The notes under the pieces were generated by a model. That model saw only the letters and a program-made list of their open reading frames with translations, had not been told where the DNA came from and ran no database searches. A DNA stretch of 9,194 nt, from contig JAIRLS010000205.1 of assembly GCA_031259205.1 (NCBI GenBank), forward strand, positions 1 to 9,194, written 5' to 3'. This stretch comes from Bacteroidales bacterium. GTDB taxonomy: Bacteria; Bacteroidota; Bacteroidia; Bacteroidales; UBA4181. Below are positions 1 to 6,366 of this stretch, in pieces (the first letter of the stretch is position 1; each line of letters begins with the position of its first letter). The translations under genes were made by a program, and so were the position numbers.

Positions 1-251
1 CTCGCAGTATTGTAATAGAGATTCGAAGTGGGGATTTTTCAGGTTCGAGCCATGCTGCCTGTGCAGAACAGGACTGTTTACGCTTCGCCGTCGTTGACGG
101 TTCGGGCTGCGCCGAAACATTATGCGACATACCCGATGACAAACGAGAACGAAAATAATTTACGAAACCGCAAAAAAATGCTAATTTTCCGTTTTCTACA
201 ATAAAATCCATCCTCATGCGTTACTGATAAGTGAAATAATCCTATAAAAAC
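1..251. other. Left-edge region without an identifiable gene
   Basis: No gene can be named here. On the plus strand, frame 3 is open from the left edge to a TAA at 156-158 (about 51 codons) and could be the tail of a gene entering from the left. On the minus strand a frame starting with ATG at 215-217 stays open for 72 codons to the edge. Both cannot easily be coding, and I recognise neither product. Bases 58-116 contain three adjacent short hairpins (58-72, 88-100, 101-116). Bases from about 160 to 251 are AT-rich and probably form the promoter and leader of the following gene, though no exact TAnnTTTG element is visible there. Confidence 0.4.
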
Positions 252-917
252 ATGAAAATAAGAAACATTTTGACAATCGCGTTGCTGTTAACAACCGCAT
301 TTGCGGTGGGACAGGAATACCGGAAAGACTTGCGCTCTCAGGAAGAAAAAGATGACAGACATGATACTTATCAATTAGACCGGATAAGGACATCTCACCT
401 CTTGAAAGCGCTGGAAATGGCAGGAATACGTATTTTTGTTTTCCCGTTGAATCCCTTCGACAAAGAATACAAGTTGGAACTTTACCTGAATGAATACGTG
501 AATGGAGAAAAAATTAAGTCGGATCATTTCGGTGGGAACAATATGTATGTGTATTTCACGAAGGAGGAGCAACTTTATGCCGATTATATTGACAACATCA
601 CTTTTTATACGAAAGACGTCGATAGCCTGATTGTCATTTCGATAGGAACATATTCTTTCAGTTTGAGCGGTATGAAATTGAAGAAAAACAAAATGCGGGA
701 GGAACAATTTTACAACTGGCGCAGTTACAGCCAAACCGACTGGAAAATCGGCGAAGAAGTCCCGTTATTGGTTTACGCCTCGTCGTGGCGCGACGAACAG
801 TTTAATGTCGAACGATTTTGCGGAGCGTCCGATTTGTCGAAAGATGAAAAGGAAACCCGGGAGTTACTGAGTTTTTCGCCTCATTACTTTATATTTACAT
901 ACAAAATCTATGAATGA
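252..917 (+). CDS. Exported hypothetical protein, 221 aa
   Basis: The function is unknown. Residues 1 to about 20 form a typical signal peptide: a positive start (MKIR), a hydrophobic stretch (about 6-16) and a small-residue cleavage region (AFAVGQ). The mature protein would therefore be periplasmic or surface-exposed; there is no lipobox cysteine, so it is not an obvious lipoprotein. The rest is polar, charged and rich in aromatic residues, with alternating patterns that suggest beta structure, and it has no further membrane segment. The first ATG gives a complete signal peptide, which supports this start. From memory it resembles small Bacteroides secreted proteins carrying a domain of unknown function (possibly the DUF5041 type), but I could not verify this. 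The gene stands alone and converges on the two-component system downstream. No rho-independent terminator is evident after the stop. Confidence 0.75.
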   Translation: MKIRNILTIALLLTTAFAVGQEYRKDLRSQEEKDDRHDTYQLDRIRTSHLLKALEMAGIRIFVFPLNPFDKEYKLELYLNEYVNGEKIKSDHFGGNNMYVYFTKEEQLYADYIDNITFYTKDVDSLIVISIGTYSFSLSGMKLKKNKMREEQFYNWRSYSQTDWKIGEEVPLLVYASSWRDEQFNVERFCGASDLSKDEKETRELLSFSPHYFIFTYKIYE

Positions 918-1287
918 ACGTTTTTCAAACTCCTTATTCGATTCTGTTGCAGACCACCGGCATCCCCAATTCATATACATCCTAAAATCCGCAATCAAAT
1001 AATTTATTAGTTTCGATGAAAAAACAGGAGTGTATCAGAGAATTTATAGCGTGATTTTTATACGGGTTTTGCGTTATCAGATGAAATTTTGAAGTCGAAA
1101 GGGTACTTTCTTCGGTACTCAAGGAGAAGAAAAATCCACAAAAGGGGAGCAGGAGACATGCGGACACACGTATCCCCTGCCTGTTTGTTTTTCAGGCAGA
1201 TGTAATCAAATTTTTTAAGCCAAAACGACTTGGGGGAAACGTCCAAAAACTTTCGACTTTCGACTTTCGACTTTCGACTTTCGACTT
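918..1287. other. 370-base convergent intergenic region
   Basis: This gap lies between the 3' ends of the exported protein gene and the histidine kinase gene. The frames open in it are short and not gene-like. Visible structure: a possible stem of GGGTAC with GTACTC around 1100-1120; a clear 7-bp stem (1177-1183 with 1193-1199) that competes with a GGGGA/TCCCC pairing (1144-1148 with 1173-1177); and the left part of a 7-bp tandem repeat starting at 1249. No stem is followed directly by a T-run, so I do not call a classical terminator on either strand. I found no match to a riboswitch class I can recognise. Confidence 0.5.
1177..1199. other. Hairpin with perfect 7-bp stem
   Basis: CTGCCTG (1177-1183) and CAGGCAG (1193-1199) are exact reverse complements around a T-rich 9-base loop. 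The site lies between two convergent genes, so it could help end transcription. Neither side has an immediate T-run, however; on the plus strand the nearest one is about 12 bases away. A function as terminator is only a guess. Confidence 0.4.
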
Positions 1288-1301
1288 TCAACTTTCAACT
1301 T
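1249..1301. repeat. 7-bp tandem repeat (ACTTTCG/ACTTTCA)
   Basis: Seven consecutive 7-bp units start at 1249: five ACTTTCG (1249-1283) and two ACTTTCA (1284-1297), followed by a partial ACTT (1298-1301). On the minus strand they read GAAAGTC/GAAAGTT. The histidine kinase stop codon (TGA, complement of 1288-1290) lies inside a unit, and the last kinase codons are repeat-derived. A 7-base unit is not a multiple of three, so gain or loss of a unit before the stop would change the reading frame. Similar GAAAGTY heptamer runs are, to my knowledge, common in Bacteroidales intergenic DNA. Confidence 0.95.
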
Positions 1302-2610
1302 CTCCCTGTGGTTTTGCGGCGAATACGCCCGATACTTTGGGCAGTTGAAACAGAAATTCCAGTCCTCCGTCGCGATGGTTTCTTACGGCGATGGTGCCTT
1401 TGTGGAAAACGACAGCGTTTTTCACGATAGACAGCCCTAATCCCGAACCGCCGGTATCGCGCGTACGTCCTTCGTTGATGCGATAAAAGCGTTCGAACAG
1501 CCGGCTCAAATGGCGAATGTCGGGGATACCTGCACCGTTGTCGGCATAGGAAAACCAGTAGAAGTTTTTGCTTTCCCTGTATTTGGCGATTTTCACGGTA
1601 ATATTGCTGCCCGCGTGTCGGATGACGTTTTCCGTCAGGTTTCTGAAAATTGAATATATCAGATTCCGGTTTCCCTGTACAATCACGTCGTCGGTCATAT
1701 TTTCCCGGAGGTCGATGTTTTTTTCCCGGAGGGGGATGGCCAGGTCATTTTTCAGTTCTTTCAGCAGTTCCATGATGTTCACCTGTTCGATACGGAAGGA
1801 TTGCGGGGCGTCTTCGATTTTGGTGATCAGGCTCATGTCCTGTATTAATTCGGAAAGGACAACCGTTTGGTTGTAGGCTTGCCGGATGAAGTGGCGTTTT
1901 TTTTCGGGGCTTAGCCGGTGTTCCAGCACTGTTTCCAGGCAGCCGCGAATACCTGTAACGGGCGTGCGCAGTTCGTGTGTGATGTTGCCTGTCATTTCCT
2001 GTTTCAGCAGCCGGTTTTTTTCCTGTTCAAGGGCGATTTCCCTGCTCATGGATTTTCCGGATTTTCCGGCGGCGTAATTGATGAAAAAGAGCATGATCGT
2101 AAAAAGGGCGGCGATGTAGTACAGGAAGAGGCGGTCGGTTTTCAGGAAGCGTCGCACTTGAATGTCGTAGGGGAGGGCTACGCGGATGTAACACCGGTCG
2201 AAGCGTTTGGCGTAATACAGGTATTCCGTGTTGTTGGAAGAGGATATTCGTATGTTTTTCCCCTTGTGGTGTTTGCTTGCGGCGATGATTTCCGGACGCC
2301 GGGCGTGGTTTTCCATTCGGGAAACGTTGTCGATCACGTTGTCGTACAGCACTGCGCCATTGTCGTCGATTTGTGTCAGGCGGATGTTGTCGGGCAGCAG
2401 TTTCATCAAGCGGGCGAAAGTTTGCGGCGATTCGTCGTTGTGTTCCAGCATCCGGTGCGCCACATCAGCGTAGGCGTCCAGTTTCTCTTCCAGCGCTTCT
2501 GTTTTGTATTCCCGTTCGCGCGACTGTTCCAGCAATACTACTCCTATGGTGAATATGAAGAAGATGGCGGCGAAATACAGCAACAGTTTCCGTCTGTAAT
2601 TAGTGCTCAT
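1288..2610 (-). CDS. Sensor histidine kinase (PhoR-like), 440 aa
   Basis: This is a membrane sensor kinase that autophosphorylates on histidine and passes the phosphate to the partner regulator encoded just upstream. Order of parts: TM1 (about 9-28), an extracytoplasmic sensor region of about 130 residues (30-160) with no domain I recognise, TM2 (about 161-180), a dimerisation/H-box with HELRTP and the phosphoacceptor H212, an N-box (N324-N328), a G1 box (DNGAG from D357), an F-box-like LFERFYR (371-377) and a G2 box GGSGLGL (387-393). All catalytic motifs are intact. Its start codon overlaps the regulator's stop (ATGA), so the two are translationally coupled. The C-terminal tail after the normal ending near FQLPK (421-425) runs into the heptamer repeat, which supplies the last residues and the stop. 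The signal sensed cannot be told from the sequence. General family similarity is to PhoR-type kinases. Confidence 0.93.
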   Translation of the reverse strand: MSTNYRRKLLLYFAAIFFIFTIGVVLLEQSREREYKTEALEEKLDAYADVAHRMLEHNDESPQTFARLMKLLPDNIRLTQIDDNGAVLYDNVIDNVSRMENHARRPEIIAASKHHKGKNIRISSSNNTEYLYYAKRFDRCYIRVALPYDIQVRRFLKTDRLFLYYIAALFTIMLFFINYAAGKSGKSMSREIALEQEKNRLLKQEMTGNITHELRTPVTGIRGCLETVLEHRLSPEKKRHFIRQAYNQTVVLSELIQDMSLITKIEDAPQSFRIEQVNIMELLKELKNDLAIPLREKNIDLRENMTDDVIVQGNRNLIYSIFRNLTENVIRHAGSNITVKIAKYRESKNFYWFSYADNGAGIPDIRHLSRLFERFYRINEGRTRDTGGSGLGLSIVKNAVVFHKGTIAVRNHRDGGLEFLFQLPKVSGVFAAKPQGEVES

Positions 2611-3281
2611 GTTTTCGCGACGTTAAAGCGGTAACCGAAACCGGGACGGCTGGAAATCAGCGAGGCGTGTTCGCCCAGTTTCTTGCGCAGCCGCGTGATG
2701 TGCACGTCCACTGTGCGCTCGGTGATAAACGGGGTATCTTTCCACACCTTTTCAATAATATCTTCGCGGGAAAATATGCGTTGAGGGTTGTCCGCCAGAA
2801 AGGAGAGCAATTCAAATTCGGTTTTGGTCAGGAAGATTTTTTCCGTGCCGATGATCAGTTCTTTGAGCCGGAAGTCGATGGTAAGTCCGCCCACCACCAG
2901 CAGGGATGGCCCGGAAGAAGGTTGCCGCTTCAATACGGCTTTTACCCGTGCAATGACTTCCTTTACCGAGAAGGGTTTGGAGATATAATCATCGCCGCCG
3001 GCGGAGAATCCCTCCAGCATGTTGTCTTCGGTATCCTTTGCCGTGAGGAAGATAATCGGAATCTGATTCTTCTCGCGGCGCAGTTTTTCCGCAAGTTTGT
3101 AACCCGACATGCCGCTCATCATCACGTCCAGCAATATCAAGGCATGAAGAGGGGTCAGTTTTTTCAGGGCTTCTTCGGCCGAATGAGCGCAAGTAACCTG
3201 AAACCCTTCATTTGCGAGGTTGTATTCAAGCACTTCGCCGATAACAGGGTCATCGTCCACAATGAGAATTTTTTGAGCCAT
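2607..3281 (-). CDS. OmpR/PhoB-family response regulator, 224 aa
   Basis: This is a DNA-binding response regulator and partner of the adjacent kinase. The receiver domain (about 1-118) has the acidic pocket D9/D10/D11, phosphoacceptor D52, switch residue T80 (FLTAKD) and K102 in KPF. A linker around 119-128 leads to a winged-helix output domain (about 129-224) with the OmpR/PhoB hallmarks LTKTEFELL and TVDVHITRLRKKLG and a GFGYRF ending. I start at the ATG at 3281 (MAQKILIVDDD). An in-frame TTG at 3299 would add six residues, but it falls inside the likely -7 promoter element, upstream of the predicted transcription start. The gene is first in a two-gene operon and overlaps the kinase start by four bases. 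It is divergent from panC, and whether it regulates panC is unknown. The targets cannot be read from the sequence. Confidence 0.94.
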   Translation of the reverse strand: MAQKILIVDDDPVIGEVLEYNLANEGFQVTCAHSAEEALKKLTPLHALILLDVMMSGMSGYKLAEKLRREKNQIPIIFLTAKDTEDNMLEGFSAGGDDYISKPFSVKEVIARVKAVLKRQPSSGPSLLVVGGLTIDFRLKELIIGTEKIFLTKTEFELLSFLADNPQRIFSREDIIEKVWKDTPFITERTVDVHITRLRKKLGEHASLISSRPGFGYRFNVAKT

Positions 3282-3296
3282 AGCTTTAAGTTTTTG

Positions 3297-3304
3297 CAAA
3301 AGTA
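3297..3304 (-). promoter_or_regulatory. Bacteroidetes -7 promoter element for the two-component operon
   Basis: The complement reads TACTTTTG, an exact fit to TAnnTTTG, followed by C as is common in the group. Transcription would start near 3290, about 9 bases before the ATG at 3281, giving an almost leaderless mRNA. No clear -33 TTTG is visible. Confidence 0.6.
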
Positions 3305-3341
3305 AACATTTTCCGGATTTTTATTTAAGATTTTTTTTTTT

Positions 3342-3349
3342 TACTTTTG
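3342..3349 (+). promoter_or_regulatory. Bacteroidetes -7 promoter element for the panC operon
   Basis: TACTTTTG matches TAnnTTTG exactly and is directly preceded by a run of 12 T (3331-3342, the last T shared with the element). The predicted start near 3356 leaves a leader of about 17 bases to the panC ATG at 3373. No clear -33 TTTG is visible; the T-run occupies much of the spacer. Confidence 0.6.
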
Positions 3350-3372
3350 CGGCGTTGAAATCAGCATGTCGA

Positions 3373-4209
3373 ATGACCGTATTTGAAAGCAGGGAAACTT
3401 TGGCAGACACCCTTCACCTCCACAGGGCGAAACACATGTCGATAGGTTTTGTGCCTACCATGGGGGCATTGCATGCGGGGCATATCTCGCTGGTATCGCG
3501 TTGTCGCGAGGATAATGAGGTGGTAGTGGTCAGTATATTTGTTAATCCTGCACAATTTAACGATAAAAATGATTTGGCGCGTTATCCCCGCATGTTGGAG
3601 GCCGATTCCGAGAAATTGCAGGCCGCCGGTTGCGATTTTCTTTTTGCCCCTGCGGTGGAAGAGATGTATCCCGAAGAAGACCGGCGACAATTCGATTTCG
3701 GCATGTTGGACAAAGTAATGGAAGGCGTATATCGTCCGGGGCATTTCAACGGAGTTGCACAGATTGTCAGCAAATTATTCGATACGGTACAACCTCAAAG
3801 AGCTTATTTCGGCGAAAAAGATTTTCAGCAGTTAGCCGTTATCCGCCGTATGGTAAAGATGTTGCATTATCCGGTTGAGATCGTCGGGTGTCCGATTGTG
3901 CGCGAAGCCGACGGATTGGCCATGAGTTCGCGTAATGCACGGTTGACCGTAGAACAGCTAAAACAGGCCCCCGTCATTGCAGACACTTTGTTTCAAAGCA
4001 GGCGAAAGATTGCCCATACCCCGCTCGACGAACTGAAACGCTGGGTAAAAGACCGTATCAACAACACCGGCGGACTGGAAGTCGAATATTTTGAAATCGT
4101 GGACAGGGAAACCTTGCAGCCGGCAGCCGGCTATCGCGAAAACGAATTGCAGGGCTGCATCGCCGTACATGCAGGAGATGTGCGGCTCATTGATAACGTA
4201 ACATATTGA
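3373..4209 (+). CDS. panC: Pantothenate synthetase (pantoate--beta-alanine ligase), 278 aa
   Basis: This cytoplasmic enzyme joins pantoate and beta-alanine with ATP, via a pantoyl-adenylate, to give pantothenate (vitamin B5). The family signature is complete: VPTMGALHAGH with the HxGH nucleotide-binding motif (34-37), SIFVNPAQF (54-62), YPR (71-73), the GHFNGVAQIVSKLF block (123-136), FGEKDFQQ (146-153) and the KMSKS-like loop MSSRNARL (184-191). The length is normal for the family. I start at the ATG at 3373. An in-frame TTG at 3355 adds six residues that fit no PanC N-terminus I know, and it lies at the predicted transcription start. panD follows after 4 bases and supplies the beta-alanine substrate, so the two steps are co-expressed. 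No panB or panE is in the window. Confidence 0.97.
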   Translation: MTVFESRETLADTLHLHRAKHMSIGFVPTMGALHAGHISLVSRCREDNEVVVVSIFVNPAQFNDKNDLARYPRMLEADSEKLQAAGCDFLFAPAVEEMYPEEDRRQFDFGMLDKVMEGVYRPGHFNGVAQIVSKLFDTVQPQRAYFGEKDFQQLAVIRRMVKMLHYPVEIVGCPIVREADGLAMSSRNARLTVEQLKQAPVIADTLFQSRRKIAHTPLDELKRWVKDRINNTGGLEVEYFEIVDRETLQPAAGYRENELQGCIAVHAGDVRLIDNVTY

Positions 4210-4213
4210 CGGA

Positions 4214-4570
4214 ATGACAATAGAAATTTTAAAATCAAAAATTCACAGAGTAACCGTAACGGAGGCCAACCTTAACTACATCGGCAGCATCACTATTGAC
4301 GAAGCATTGATGGAGGCCGTCAATATCATCGAATACGAAAAAGTATCGGTCGTTAATATCAACAACGGAGAGCGATTCGACACATACGTCATCAAAGGGA
4401 AGCGCAATTCGGGCATTATCTGTCTTAACGGTCCGGCCGCACGCAAGGCAGTTATCGGCGACATCATAGTCGTCATGTCGTACGCGAGCATGGACATGGA
4501 AGAAGCCAGAAGTTTCAAGCCGGCCATCATTTTTCCCGATACTTCCACCAATCAACTGAAGAAATCATGA
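4214..4570 (+). CDS. panD: Aspartate 1-decarboxylase (pyruvoyl-dependent), 118 aa
   Basis: The enzyme decarboxylates L-aspartate to beta-alanine, the co-substrate of PanC. It is made as an inactive chain that cleaves itself between G24 and S25, turning S25 into the pyruvoyl cofactor. The cleavage site YIGS (22-25) is exact. The known active-site positions of the E. coli enzyme are all present at the same numbers: K9, Y22, R54, Y58 and N72-G73. The length is close to the usual 115-130 residues. The gene starts 4 bases after the panC stop, and its own stop overlaps the next start (ATGA, 4567-4570), so it is the second gene of a coupled operon. Nothing is unusual about it. Confidence 0.97.
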   Translation: MTIEILKSKIHRVTVTEANLNYIGSITIDEALMEAVNIIEYEKVSVVNINNGERFDTYVIKGKRNSGIICLNGPAARKAVIGDIIVVMSYASMDMEEARSFKPAIIFPDTSTNQLKKS

Positions 4571-5565
4571 ACCGGAATTTGAAAAAAGCCTTGCATTTTG
4601 TCCTCTTTCTATTGACGGGGGTGATACTTTTGTGGTTCGCTTTCCGCGGCCTCGACCTGAAAGAGCTGATGTCGCAGATGAAAAAGGTCGATTACGGATG
4701 GGTCGCGGCAGGTCTTGTATGTGCGTTCTTAGCATTGGTTTTCAGAGCGTACCGCTGGCGGATGTTGATGAACGCTATTGACGCTTCGCCTGCGGCAGGT
4801 AACATTCTGCATGCCATTAATGTGGGGTATCTGGCCAACTTTGTTTTTCCCCGAATCGGAGAAATTACGCGCTGCGGAATTTTGAACCGTACCGACGGCC
4901 TGCCTGTCGACAAGACGTTTGGCACAGTCATCGTCGAACGGCTTTTCGACCTGCTGATGATAGCGCTCCTGCTTCTCCTCATCCTGCTGTTGAAATTCAG
5001 GATGGTCAGCGGTTTTCTTTCCGAGCATATTTTTATCCCTCTTTTCGGCAGTATGTCCGCGTCGGATGGGCTGTGTCCGATCATCGTTCCGGCGGCAGTG
5101 CTGATTGCCGGCTTTGTGATATTCAAAATTTTCCGGAAACGAATCATACAAATCCGGGCTTTTCGTAAAATTAGAGGATGGCTGGCGGGAATAGCCGACG
5201 GCGTCAGGTCGGTCAAAAAGATGAAGCATTTTACGTGGTTTGTGATCCTCAACATATTGGTTTTCGGCATGTATTTTCTGCAAATCTATCTCCTGTTTTT
5301 CGCTTTCGAGGCGACTTCATCGCTGAACGCGACAGATGCACTCTTCATCCTTGTCGTCGGCACCTTGTCGTTGATTGTTCCCGTACAGGGCGGCATCGGC
5401 GCTTACCACGGCACGGTATCCATCGCATTAACCGTTTTCGGACTGACACGTTTCGACGGCATGGTGTACGCCACCCTGTCGCATACTACCACCTCGTTAT
5501 TTCTCATACTTTTAGGAGCTATTTCACTGATATTCGTATTTGTAAATCATAAACCGAAAAAATGA
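4567..5565 (+). CDS. LPG-synthase-type (UPF0104) integral membrane protein, 332 aa
   Basis: This is a polytopic inner-membrane protein with about seven to eight hydrophobic segments (roughly residues 9-27, 45-62, 80-96, 124-143, 170-190, 220-245, 255-285 and 300-327). It resembles the transmembrane part of lysylphosphatidylglycerol synthases (Pfam LPG_synthase_TM/UPF0104). Conserved family marks are visible: GYLANFVFPRIGEITR, IVERLFDLL and VPVQGGIGAYHG. The cytoplasmic aminoacyl-transferase domain of true MprF is absent, so lysine transfer to lipid should not be assumed. Stand-alone members are usually annotated as flippase-like or of unknown function. The gene overlaps panD and the next gene by four bases each (ATGA), which ties its expression to pantothenate synthesis, but no functional link is known to me. 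Confidence 0.85.
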   Translation: MNRNLKKALHFVLFLLTGVILLWFAFRGLDLKELMSQMKKVDYGWVAAGLVCAFLALVFRAYRWRMLMNAIDASPAAGNILHAINVGYLANFVFPRIGEITRCGILNRTDGLPVDKTFGTVIVERLFDLLMIALLLLLILLLKFRMVSGFLSEHIFIPLFGSMSASDGLCPIIVPAAVLIAGFVIFKIFRKRIIQIRAFRKIRGWLAGIADGVRSVKKMKHFTWFVILNILVFGMYFLQIYLLFFAFEATSSLNATDALFILVVGTLSLIVPVQGGIGAYHGTVSIALTVFGLTRFDGMVYATLSHTTTSLFLILLGAISLIFVFVNHKPKK

Positions 5566-6116
5566 CAGCCGATTATAACGAATTGATCCGGTCGAAGATC
5601 GAAACCAATCCTGCGCTGATGTTGCAGCAAGTAGCGCGTTGGCGTCTTCGCGAACATTCCACCGTATTCGTTTACGGGAATTTCGACGGCATCGACGGGC
5701 GCCAGCTTGAACGACTGGCGGGGGCTGCCGGCCTCGGCGCACGCTTGATTGTCGGCATACGTTCCGACGAAGCCGTCAAACGCATTTACCGTTACACGCC
5801 CCGTAACAGCACGGACGATCGCGCGTTGTTACTTGCTTCCATGATATTCGTATCCATGGTAGTGCTTTTTGAGGAAGAGCATCCGGATCAACTGATCCAA
5901 CAACTCCATCCCGACATCTTAGCAGAATATCAGGAAAATATCAATCTCCATCCGGTGATACAGATCAGGCGTAAAATAAAGGAAAGGCTAAAAAAAACGA
6001 ATGTTATTCCAGCCCCTTATATACATGCCCGACATTTTTTTCGTCAAAAATATTTTTCTTTTAAAAAGAAATCCATTAACTTTGCCACCCTTTTAAAAAT
6101 TAAAATTAATAAATAA
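5562..6116 (+). CDS. Degenerate nucleotidyltransferase-fold protein (RfaE/HldE-C-like), 184 aa
   Basis: The protein resembles the cytidylyltransferase-like adenylyltransferase domain of HldE/RfaE from about residue 8 to 120: QVARWR, then a strand and a GNFD turn (39-42), LGARLIVGIRSDEAVKRI (58-75), a DDRALLLASMIFVSMVVLFEE block (85-105) and LIQQLHPDIL (111-120). Active members have HxGH after the FD turn. Here the aligned residues are D45-G46-R47-Q48, so both histidines are lost. The usual lysine-glycine motif after PDVLV is also gone (AEYQEN). It is therefore very probably not catalytic. The remaining C-terminus (about 140-184) is basic and unlike the family, and its last codons overlap the rpsU promoter. 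The frame is intact and joined to the preceding gene by an ATGA overlap, so the gene is probably translated. It could be a binding or regulatory relic, or a gene in decay. Confidence 0.7.
   Translation: MTADYNELIRSKIETNPALMLQQVARWRLREHSTVFVYGNFDGIDGRQLERLAGAAGLGARLIVGIRSDEAVKRIYRYTPRNSTDDRALLLASMIFVSMVVLFEEEHPDQLIQQLHPDILAEYQENINLHPVIQIRRKIKERLKKTNVIPAPYIHARHFFRQKYFSFKKKSINFATLLKIKINK
6077..6084 (+). promoter_or_regulatory. Bacteroidetes -7 promoter element for rpsU
   Basis: TAACTTTG is an exact TAnnTTTG match followed by CC. It lies inside the last codons of the upstream nucleotidyltransferase-like gene. Transcription would start near 6091, giving a leader of about 45 AT-rich bases before the rpsU ATG. 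This would let the ribosomal gene be expressed apart from the pan operon. Confidence 0.6.
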
Positions 6117-6135
6117 GTAAATCAAAAATTCATCT

Positions 6136-6327
6136 ATGATTATTGTCCCTATCAAAGAAGGCGAAAATATTGAAAGAGCGCTAAAAAAATTTAAGCGAAA
6201 ATTTGAAAAGACGGGTACCGTTAAAGAGATCCGGGCACGTCAGGCATTTGAAAAACCTTCTGTAACGAGAAGAGAAGAGTTTCGCCATGCCATCTACGTC
6301 CAGAAAATGTTCCAGTCACAGGCATAA
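6136..6327 (+). CDS. rpsU: 30S ribosomal protein S21, 63 aa
   Basis: This is a small basic protein of the 30S ribosomal subunit, located near the mRNA exit/anti-Shine-Dalgarno region and involved in initiation. The S21 pattern is clear: a short strand start (MIIVPIKEGENIERALKKFKR), a basic helix, then KEIRARQAFEKPSVTRREE. The length is usual for Bacteroidetes S21. The leader has no Shine-Dalgarno sequence but is A-rich, as expected for highly expressed genes in this phylum. The gene is followed after 39 bases by a Xer recombinase and then hpf, a frequent order in Bacteroidetes, so the three are probably cotranscribed from the promoter at 6077. Confidence 0.96.
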   Translation: MIIVPIKEGENIERALKKFKRKFEKTGTVKEIRARQAFEKPSVTRREEFRHAIYVQKMFQSQA

Positions 6328-6366
6328 GGCGGAAAACCGATTTGTTTACATTGTCATTATGGGGAT

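Noticed and set aside
35..60. GGTTCGAGCC resembling a tRNA T-arm
   Set aside because: The flanking bases do not form the T-stem, and no acceptor, D or anticodon arms can be folded around it.
1058..1291. 77-codon minus-strand frame from the heptamer repeat into the gap
   Set aside because: It begins at a TTG within the repeat and has no family features. It matters only as a possible read-through tail of the kinase after a repeat-length change.
1249..1301. Heptamer array as a CRISPR
   Set aside because: The units are 7 bp and contiguous with no spacers, so it is a simple tandem repeat.
1918..2634. Long plus-strand open frame (238 codons) antisense to the histidine kinase
   Set aside because: The kinase on the opposite strand has every catalytic motif. 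The antisense product is rich in Phe/Val/Gln with no recognisable family, as expected for a codon-bias shadow.
3282..3299. TTG start extending the response regulator by six residues
   Set aside because: The TTG is part of the likely -7 promoter element and lies before the predicted transcription start; the ATG at 3281 gives a normal receiver N-terminus.
2667..3305. Plus-strand open frame (212 codons) opposite the response regulator
   Set aside because: The regulator is unambiguous on the minus strand; the plus frame has no family features.
3355..3372. TTG start extending PanC by six residues
   Set aside because: It coincides with the predicted transcription start, and the extra residues fit no PanC N-terminus I know.
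4692..5283. Minus-strand open frames (192 and 184 codons) opposite the UPF0104 gene
   Set aside because: They overlap each other in different frames and lie wholly inside a recognisable membrane protein gene; both look like shadows.
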